Shown here piece after piece: positions 15,270 through 20,732 of a stretch of 22,255 nt of DNA (position 1 is its first letter; each line of letters starts with the position of its first letter). The notes below the pieces were generated by a model, which was given only the letters and a program-made list of their open reading frames with translations, had not been told where the DNA came from and made no database searches. The stretch is taken from NCBI GenBank assembly GCA_900542675.1, contig UQOT01000029.1, positions 1 through 22,255 of the forward strand. The letters run 5' to 3'. Made by a program: the position numbers and the translations under genes. Origin of the DNA: an uncultured Eubacteriales bacterium (GTDB taxonomy: Bacteria; Bacillota; Clostridia; Monoglobales; Monoglobaceae).

Positions 15270-16526
15270 ATGAAACCTGAAAGCAAAAACGAACGAATAA
15301 TCCTGCACAGCGATATGAACAACTTTTACGCATCGGTTGAATGCCGCCGCAGACCGGAACTCAAGGGCAAATTTGTTGCGGTGTGCGGAAGCGAAAAGGA
15401 CAGGCACGGCATAGTTCTTGCTAAAAACGAAAGCGCGAAAAAGCTGGGCGTCAAGACGGGTGAACCGATATGGCAAGCTCGGCTGAAATGTCCAAATCTC
15501 GTCATTGTTGAGCCGGATTTTGATGAATATTTAAAATTTTCCAATATGGCAAAGGAAATATACTGCCGCTATACCGATTTAGTCGAACCGTTCGGGCTTG
15601 ACGAATGCTGGCTTGACGTTTCGGGCAGCACTCTGCTGTTTGGCAGCGGACGCGATATAGCGTATAAAATAAAAGAAGAAATAAAGCGTGAACTCGGTCT
15701 CACGGTCTCGATTGGTGTGTCGTTTAACAAAGTCTTTGCAAAGCTCGGCTCTGACCTCAAAAAGCCCGACGCAGTAACCTGCATACCAAAGGAACGTTTT
15801 CGTGAAATTCTTTGGGGACTTGATGCAAACTCTGTAATCGGCATAGGTCCGGCGACCGACAGAAAGCTTCGCTCCAAAGGCATAGTCACAATCGGAGACC
15901 TCGCAAACACCCGGCCCGAGCTTTTAAAATCGTGGCTCGGTATTAACGGAATAATGCTGTGGAACTACGCAAACGGACGCGACTTCTCTGAGGTTGCTAA
16001 AGCCGGCAGCTCTCCGCCGATAAAGTCAATCGGTCACGGCGTCACTTGTACCGCCGACCTCGGCTGTGCTGCGGACGTGTGGAAGGTAATGTTCAAACTG
16101 ACGATAGACGTATCGCGAAAGCTCAGGCGGCACGGTCTTTTTGCCCGCGGAATAAGCGTTTCCGTCAAAAATACCGACCTTAAACAAACCGAGTTCCAGT
16201 CTCCGCTCAGACGCCCCGCACGGAATGTGCGCGAGCTGTCCGACGCCGCATTTAAATTATTCAACAAACGTTACAACTGGGAAAAGCAAGTGCGTGCCGT
16301 CTCGGTACGCGCGATAAACCTATGCTCAGAGGACGAAGCATCATCGCAGATAAGTATGTTTGACAACATAAACCGCGACTTAAAGCGCGACTCAATAGAA
16401 ACCGCACTCGAAAATATACGCAAAATGTACGGCAAAAACTCAGTCACCTACGCCCGCCTTCTCGGCAGCCTGAAGCTTCCGAACGAAAAGAACATAAACC
16501 CCGTAATGCCGGGCTTTAGGGTTTAG
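15270..16526 (+). CDS. dinB: Y-family DNA polymerase IV (DinB type)
   Basis: This 418-residue protein is a translesion polymerase. The palm residues are D15 in HSDMNNFYASVE and D111-E112 in GLDECWLDV, a common Clostridia variant of SIDEAFLD. The GVSFNKVFAKLGSDLKKPDA block and the helix-hairpin-helix thumb (VIGIGPATDRKLRSKGI) follow. QISMF at about 360-364 is a probable sliding-clamp-binding motif, fitting the divergent dnaN gene. The frame opens at 15165, upstream of the promoter -35, so the ATG at 15270 with AAAGGG before it is the real start. The end lies 5 bp from the convergent small gene. Confidence 0.93.
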   Translation: MKPESKNERIILHSDMNNFYASVECRRRPELKGKFVAVCGSEKDRHGIVLAKNESAKKLGVKTGEPIWQARLKCPNLVIVEPDFDEYLKFSNMAKEIYCRYTDLVEPFGLDECWLDVSGSTLLFGSGRDIAYKIKEEIKRELGLTVSIGVSFNKVFAKLGSDLKKPDAVTCIPKERFREILWGLDANSVIGIGPATDRKLRSKGIVTIGDLANTRPELLKSWLGINGIMLWNYANGRDFSEVAKAGSSPPIKSIGHGVTCTADLGCAADVWKVMFKLTIDVSRKLRRHGLFARGISVSVKNTDLKQTEFQSPLRRPARNVRELSDAAFKLFNKRYNWEKQVRAVSVRAINLCSEDEASSQISMFDNINRDLKRDSIETALENIRKMYGKNSVTYARLLGSLKLPNEKNINPVMPGFRV

Positions 16527-16531
16527 CGCGG

Positions 16532-16753
16532 CTAATTTTTGTCCTGCTCCATATCATACATAAGTCCGCCCATAGCCATACAGTACAGTTTAAAATTGAT
16601 AATAATTTCATCTACGGAAATATATTTGTTTCCCTCTTGAAAATCAGTAATTATCTTTTTACATTCCTTACAAAGAACGTGCGGATATCCGCTTTCAAAA
16701 GTATAAACCTCATCATCCTTGACTTCATCTCGACAAACACAACATTTCTTCAT
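16532..16753 (-). CDS. Small CxxC/CxxC zinc-ribbon-like protein
   Basis: This is a 73-residue protein of unrecognised family. Two CxxC pairs, C4/C7 and C28/C31, are 20 residues apart and could bind one zinc ion. The C-terminal half (ISVDEIIINFKLYCMAMGGLM) looks helical and ends in acidic and polar residues. A perfect AGGAGG stands seven bases before the ATG, so it is surely translated. The start lies 28 bases after the T-run of a strong terminator that ends the structured RNA at 16781-16963. It is thus either the target of that leader or served by readthrough only. Function unknown. Confidence 0.75.
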   Translation of the reverse strand: MKKCCVCRDEVKDDEVYTFESGYPHVLCKECKKIITDFQEGNKYISVDEIIINFKLYCMAMGGLMYDMEQDKN

Positions 16754-16780
16754 AATAAAACCTCCTAAAAAAAGAAAAAT

Positions 16781-16806
16781 AAAAAACGCGTAGCCGAAGC
16801 CACGCG
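16781..16806 (-). terminator. UUCG-loop intrinsic terminator
   Basis: On the minus strand CGCGTGGC and GCTACGCG pair over 8 bp (one G-U) around the very stable TTCG tetraloop, followed by six T and further T-rich sequence. It closes the structured RNA and precedes the ribosome site of the small zinc-ribbon gene by about 16 bases. The placement fits either an RNA 3' end or an attenuator. Confidence 0.85.
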
Positions 16807-16963
16807 CAAAAACGCAGCTCGGTAATTTCGCCAGAAACTAAATTTAAACACAGCCGCGCATAAAAACGCAAGTATTAAATTAAAACCAAGCCTACGTTTT
16901 TAACTATTAACGTGGGCTGTGTTCAAAAAATTATTCATTTTTTGCTTTATTCAGTTCCTGGCA
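16781..16963 (-). ncRNA. Structured RNA or attenuator leader, family unrecognised
   Basis: A transcript of about 183 nt is bounded by a sigma-A promoter and a UUCG terminator. Its 5' end (16949-16962) pairs with 16830-16843 over 14 bp. A second helix pairs 16915-16927 with 16843-16855 over about 12-13 bp, stacked directly on the first at its 3' side. Between them on the 5' side lies an A-run/T-run hairpin (AAAAAAT-GAATA-ATTTTTT). Inside the second helix is a 5-bp ACGTT/AACGT hairpin. The segment AGCCCACG (16911-16918) can also pair with CGTGGCT of the terminator 5' arm (16798-16804), with one bulged base, which would give an antiterminator. It resembles no riboswitch class that I can recall. 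A 6S-like RNA was considered but not supported. Confidence 0.6.
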
Positions 16964-16969
16964 TTTTTT

Positions 16970-16998
16970 ATTATAACATAACCTCAAAAATATGTAAA
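16970..16998 (-). promoter_or_regulatory. Sigma-A promoter for the structured RNA
   Basis: On the minus strand TTTACA (16993-16998), a 17-base spacer and TATAAT (16970-16975), with TGT just before the -10 making it extended. This is among the best promoters in the window. Transcription should start near 16963, exactly where the closing helix of the RNA begins. Confidence 0.8.
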
Positions 16999-17050
16999 GA
17001 AAAAAATCCAAAAATTATGTAATCGGCACAAACCCAAAAAAGATGTTTTT

Positions 17051-17293
17051 GCAATTAAAATTGCAGATAGCGTTGCCGGACTCTGTTCGTGCATATTAAC
17101 GGTTTGCGCCATATAATGCGGGTTTGCCGCCTCTCATTTGTTTGGCGCGGAGCGCCGAGTCGACGCTCCCTACATATAGGTACGAGCAAACCGATTATGT
17201 TGTGTACAAATATGTGGCTCGGCGCATTTTGGACCCCCTCAGTCACGCTCCGCGTGCCAGCTCCGCGTTGTGACGCCTTGTGTGGCGTGCAAT
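17051..17293. other. Noncoding region with decayed palindromic repeats
   Basis: No gene is supported here. GCAATT/AATTGC (17051-17064) is a 6-bp hairpin. GGAGCG (17149-17154) and CGCTCC (17164-17169), followed by CTAC, is on the minus strand another GTAGGG-headed inverted repeat like that at 1035. CACGC/GCGTG (17244-17256) and ACGCC/GGCGT near 17272-17288 add more short stems. An 84-codon frame on the minus strand spans this area but consists of these repeats in translation. The composition (GC-rich blocks in an AT-rich spacer) resembles repeat debris common between genes in gut Clostridia. Confidence 0.55.
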
Positions 17294-17318
17294 AAAAAAA
17301 TCCGCGCAATCACGGATT
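17294..17318 (-). terminator. Terminator after the HD-GYP response regulator gene
   Basis: On the minus strand AATCCG and CGGATT form a 6-bp stem with an 8-nt loop, followed by an uninterrupted T-run of about seven bases, starting 18 bases after the stop codon at 17336. It is a short but standard intrinsic terminator. Confidence 0.7.
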
Positions 17319-17335
17319 ATTTTATTATTTATTAT

Positions 17336-18874
17336 CTATATAATCGAAAACTTTCCGACAACGCCTATGTAGTTTGCATCATCGTCCGCTGTCCACATTG
17401 AGCAACAGCGGAATAATGCTTTACGTTTTTTGCCTTCAAACATAATATTGCACTCATAGTCAAACCTTGGGTTCTCCGGTGTTGTTGTGCGCACGGTCTC
17501 GGAGAACTTCTGCATTTCCTCCGCCGGAATTATTTCGATTACCTGATTGTTGTGGATTGGGTCAACTACGCTTTCGCCGAGCCCAAGTTTCGCCGCCTTA
17601 TTGCCAAAGAACATAATCATCGGCGGGTCAGCGATATATTCAAACATAAGCTCGTCTGATATAGACGTCAGGAAGTTAAACTTTTGGCGCTCAAGGTCAA
17701 TAGCGTATTCACCGCCGCTGACATTTTCTTTTCTAAGTATCTCATTTGTAATGCCCTGCATTGCTCTGTAATCATATCTGCTGAGGGAGCTACCCTTAAG
17801 CTCTTCCCGAATTTTGTCAGCAACCTCATTAAGACATTTAATTATCAGCGGATTAAACGTGCCGCACTCCCCGTCCGTTATCATCTGCATTGCCTTTTCG
17901 TGAGAAAACGCTTTTTTATAAACTCTTTCACTGGTCAGCGCGTCATATACGTCCGCAACGGAAACAACCTGAGCCGAAATCGGAATTTCATCGCCCTTTA
18001 GTCCGTCCGGATATCCGCGGCCGTCATAGCGTTCGTGGTGCCATCTGCAAATCTCGTACGCGACTTTAACAAGCGGTTCATCATCCATAAACGGCAAAGC
18101 CGCCAGCATATCTGCTCCGACCTTAGAATGAGTTTTCATAATTTCAAACTCCTCATCGGTCAGTCTGCCCGGCTTGTTGAGTATCTCAGCCGGAATTGAA
18201 ATCTTGCCTATATCGTGAAGCGCCGATGCAGTGCTGATACGCGCGATATCCGTATACGAAAGATTAATCTCCGGACACATACGCGCAAGGTGGTTGAGCA
18301 AAATTTCGGTTATAGCGTGTATATGCAGCACGTGCAGACCGCTCTCGCCGTTTCTAAACTCAACGATATGACTTAATATGCTTATCATAAGGTTGTTGCT
18401 CTTTTCCTTCTCATACACCTGATCTGCAACAAGACCGATAAGCTTTCTCTGCTTCGCGTAGAGCATTATAGTGTTAGCCGCACGTCTGCGCACAGTCATC
18501 GCGTCAAACGGACGATTAATATACTCCGTAACGCCGAGCTCATATGCACGCTCAACATAAGTGGGCGAATTTTCAACCGATATCATAATGACCGGTATTG
18601 TGTCAATCCAATGGTACTTATTCATAACCGCAAGGACATCAAATCCATCCATATCCGGCATAACCATATCAAGCATAACAAGCTCAATTTCGTGAATATG
18701 CTGCTTTAACATATTCACGGCCTCAACACCGTTTTCCGCCTGAAATATTTCGTATTCATCACCGAGTATATCGGTCAGAATAAACCTATTCATCTCGGAA
18801 TCATCAACTATCAAAATCTTGGGGTTGCTGCCCGCATCCGCGTCTGCGGCACTCACAACAACTTCATCATCCAT
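17336..18874 (-). CDS. Response regulator with HD-GYP phosphodiesterase domain
   Basis: This 512-residue protein has three parts. A receiver domain (about 17-135) has acidic residues D24-D25, phosphoacceptor D69 (MLDMVMPDMDG) and S99. The usual conserved lysine is arginine R121 (INRPFD). An HD-GYP domain (about 160-360) has HDIGK (H220-D221) and HHERYDGRGYP (279-289), so it is probably an active c-di-GMP phosphodiesterase. The C-terminal 140 residues look like a PAS-type sensor, though the ligand is unknown. GAGGAGG precedes the ATG by nine bases. It lies 32 bp after the HPt gene and is probably cotranscribed, with HPt the likely phosphodonor or acceptor. No histidine kinase is nearby. Confidence 0.88.
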   Translation of the reverse strand: MDDEVVVSAADADAGSNPKILIVDDSEMNRFILTDILGDEYEIFQAENGVEAVNMLKQHIHEIELVMLDMVMPDMDGFDVLAVMNKYHWIDTIPVIMISVENSPTYVERAYELGVTEYINRPFDAMTVRRRAANTIMLYAKQRKLIGLVADQVYEKEKSNNLMISILSHIVEFRNGESGLHVLHIHAITEILLNHLARMCPEINLSYTDIARISTASALHDIGKISIPAEILNKPGRLTDEEFEIMKTHSKVGADMLAALPFMDDEPLVKVAYEICRWHHERYDGRGYPDGLKGDEIPISAQVVSVADVYDALTSERVYKKAFSHEKAMQMITDGECGTFNPLIIKCLNEVADKIREELKGSSLSRYDYRAMQGITNEILRKENVSGGEYAIDLERQKFNFLTSISDELMFEYIADPPMIMFFGNKAAKLGLGESVVDPIHNNQVIEIIPAEEMQKFSETVRTTTPENPRFDYECNIMFEGKKRKALFRCCSMWTADDDANYIGVVGKFSII

Positions 18875-18906
18875 ACATAAAGTCCTCCTCTCTCGAAAAA
18901 TTCAAT

Positions 18907-19269
18907 CTATATGGCTTTAATTGCATTAACGGTTTTATTATACTCCTCCGTTATCTTTTCAAGAAGAACGTCAAAGCCTTCTGTATCAACAGTCCCTCCG
19001 TCTTGTGCTCCGCGAAGCCTACCGGTCAGCTCAGCATCAGCCTCATAAAGCTTTGTAAACCCGAGATTTTGACTCACTCCCTTAAGCGTATGCGCTGCGC
19101 GGAAAGCCTCTTTATAATCTTCGTTTAAAAGAGCCGTTTTCAAATTGTCATAGCTTGAATCGTCGAGAAATTTTAAAATAAACCTTCCAATCATTGCCTC
19201 GTTCATCAAACGCGACATAACGCCTTCATAATCTCCGCCTACAGCCGCATAAAATTCCTCAATCTTCAT
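18907..19269 (-). CDS. Histidine phosphotransfer (HPt) domain protein
   Basis: This is a 120-residue stand-alone HPt protein. The phosphoacceptor is H60 in AHTLKGVSQNLGF, the classic HPt motif, within a predicted four-helix bundle. It carries phosphoryl groups between receivers in a multistep relay. The adjacent receiver/HD-GYP gene is the natural partner. AGAGGG stands nine bases before the ATG. A strong promoter with overlapping repeats lies upstream at 19334-19362. Confidence 0.88.
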   Translation of the reverse strand: MKIEEFYAAVGGDYEGVMSRLMNEAMIGRFILKFLDDSSYDNLKTALLNEDYKEAFRAAHTLKGVSQNLGFTKLYEADAELTGRLRGAQDGGTVDTEGFDVLLEKITEEYNKTVNAIKAI

Positions 19270-19333
19270 ATTACAAATCCCTCTTTATTAAATAAATCAA
19301 ATATTAAACATACTAAACCAATTATATGTAAAA

Positions 19334-19362
19334 AGTATATCATACGAAAGTATCATTGTCAA
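19334..19362 (-). promoter_or_regulatory. Sigma-A promoter for HPt/HD-GYP genes with repeats in spacer
   Basis: On the minus strand TTGACA (19357-19362), 17 bases and TATACT (19334-19339). The spacer and -10 hold alternating inverted repeats, read on the plus strand as GTAT-ATC-ATAC-GAAA-GTAT (19335-19353), and AAGTAT occurs twice 15 bases apart. Repression by a protein bound over the promoter is plausible. The HPt start codon is about 65 bases downstream. Confidence 0.75.
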
Positions 19363-19404
19363 TAATCGGGCATTTTATTTTACTGTTAATTCTACGTGTT
19401 TTTA

Positions 19405-19433
19405 TTGATTTTTCAAATATCTAATGATATAAT
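19405..19433 (+). promoter_or_regulatory. Sigma-A promoter for the exchanger gene
   Basis: TTGATT (19405-19410), 17 bases and TATAAT (19428-19433), with the start codon at 19476. It is divergent from the HPt promoter, with about 42 bases between the two -35 elements. Confidence 0.7.
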
Positions 19434-19475
19434 TATATGCAAGCTTAAATCAAATATTGGAGGAATAGAAATATA

Positions 19476-20453
19476 ATGGAAATTCTGGGAAGTATATTTA
19501 TGTACGTTTGGCTCCTTATAGGGTTCGTGTTCCTTATCAAGGGTGCAGACCTTTTCGTAGACGGGACCTCATCCATCGCAGGTCTGCTCAAGGTGCCTAC
19601 TATCATAATCGGTCTTACAATAGTTGCATTCGGCACAAGCGCACCCGAAATGGCAGTCAGCGTGAGCGCCGCAATAAAGGGCAGCAACGACATAGTAATC
19701 AGCAACGTACTCGGCTCAAACCTTTTCAATCTGCTCGTTGTAAGCGGAGCGTGTGCCGCAATAAAGGCGCTTCCCGTCTCAAGGGATATAAAGAGGCGTG
19801 ATTTCCCGTTTTCAATTATAGTTGCAGCAGTGCTTCTGCTGTTTTGCCTGAACAATTTGTTCCTAGGCAGTGATACATTTGTTATCGGACGCACCGAAGG
19901 CATAATCCTGTTCGCCGGACTGCTTATATACCTCGGCTATCTGATTTTCGCAACAATGAAGGGCAAGGCAACACAAGAAGCTGAAGAAATTAAAACTCTT
20001 TCACCGCTTAAAAGTATAATATTTACCCTGCTCGGCATAACGGGCATTATTGTCGGCGGAGATATGACAGTTGACGCGGCAAACGATATCGCCCTGTCGC
20101 TCGGTATGAGCGATACGATAATCGGACTTACCGTACTCGCTGTCGGGACCTCACTGCCGGAGCTCGTTACATCTCTCGTCGCAACCCGCAAGGGAGAGAA
20201 CGACCTCGCAATAGGCAACGTAATCGGCTCAAACATTTTTAATATTATGGGAGTTTTGGGGCTCTCGGCAACAATCAGTCCCGTTACGGTTTCGGGCTTT
20301 TCGGTAATTGATTTATGTCTGTTCATAGGCTTCTGCATTCTCGTATGGTTTGTTACGGTATTCAGGAACAAAATCGAACGACTGCCCGGCATCTTAATGG
20401 TACTAACCTACGCAGCATATATGACCTACGCCGTCCTAAGAGAAGTAGCATAA
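19476..20453 (+). CDS. Calcium/sodium antiporter (CaCA family, YrbG-like)
   Basis: This 325-residue membrane protein has the two inverted alpha repeats of the CaCA exchanger family: GTSAPEMAVSVSAAIKGSNDIVISNVLGSN in the first half (about residues 48-80) and GTSLPELVTSLVATRKGENDLAIGNVIGSN in the second. The glutamates of SAPE and SLPE and the GSN turns are the ion-site residues. About ten hydrophobic helices are visible. It probably exchanges Ca2+ for Na+ or H+ across the membrane. GGAGG lies 12 bases before the ATG. Two stop codons (TAATAA) end it, and the next 180 bases hold a remnant of another gene. Confidence 0.92.
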   Translation: MEILGSIFMYVWLLIGFVFLIKGADLFVDGTSSIAGLLKVPTIIIGLTIVAFGTSAPEMAVSVSAAIKGSNDIVISNVLGSNLFNLLVVSGACAAIKALPVSRDIKRRDFPFSIIVAAVLLLFCLNNLFLGSDTFVIGRTEGIILFAGLLIYLGYLIFATMKGKATQEAEEIKTLSPLKSIIFTLLGITGIIVGGDMTVDAANDIALSLGMSDTIIGLTVLAVGTSLPELVTSLVATRKGENDLAIGNVIGSNIFNIMGVLGLSATISPVTVSGFSVIDLCLFIGFCILVWFVTVFRNKIERLPGILMVLTYAAYMTYAVLREVA

Positions 20454-20635
20454 TAAACCAGGGAGCGCCGGATTATAAAATAAGCATAACCGCGTCCGAA
20501 AACGCGGAAGTGTGGCTTGTCAGCGCGGATGAAGTTACGTTCGCGGAGGGCGAAATAAAGCAATTTGATGTTCCGCTCAGCGCCAGAATATTCATCTGGG
20601 ACAGCCTGTACGGTATGACGCCGCTCGCAAAATAG
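20454..20635 (+). pseudogene. 3' remnant of a secreted-protein gene
   Basis: The frame right after the exchanger stop reads NQGAPDYKISITASENAEV...IFIWDSLYGMTPLAK and then stops. It looks like real protein: a beta-sandwich end with the WDSL...M.PLA motif seen at the C-terminus of many Clostridia surface proteins and carbohydrate-active enzymes. There is no start codon or ribosome site at its head. Upstream in the same frame lies only the antisense-free shadow of the exchanger gene. So it is probably the leftover 3' end of a large gene lost by deletion or rearrangement. The terminator at 20705 may have served it. Confidence 0.55.
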
Positions 20636-20653
20636 TACATTCATATAACTTAA

Positions 20654-20682
20654 GAGGTACGGTTCATAATGAGCCGTACCTC
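20654..20682. repeat. 13-bp near-perfect palindrome
   Basis: The arms at 20654-20666 (GAGGTACGGTTCA) and 20670-20682 pair at all 13 positions, with one G-U, around the loop TAA. No T-run follows on either strand. It may act as a bidirectional transcription barrier or 3' stabiliser between the convergent exchanger/remnant and spoIIE genes, or be a dispersed repeat. Confidence 0.6.
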
Positions 20683-20704
20683 AGACTGCCGATAAAGTCA
20701 ATCT

Positions 20705-20732
20705 CCGCATTATTACAATGCGGCAATTTTTT
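20705..20732 (+). terminator. Terminator after exchanger/remnant, overlapping spoIIE 3' end
   Basis: CCGCATT (20705-20711) and AATGCGG (20717-20723) form a perfect 7-bp stem with a 5-nt loop, followed by CAATTTTTTG. It serves the plus-strand unit. The stop codon and last codons of the convergent spoIIE gene lie inside it. Confidence 0.8.

Noticed and set aside
16781..16963. 6S RNA, T-box or a known riboswitch identity for the structured RNA
   Set aside because: No T-box consensus (GGTGGNACCGCG) and no riboswitch core I recognise; the bubble is one-sided, unlike the usual 6S layout. Left unassigned.
17055..17309. 84-codon minus-strand open frame in the intergenic region
   Set aside because: It translates palindromic repeat DNA, has no ribosome site and ends in noncoding AT-rich sequence; its composition is unlike the genes nearby.
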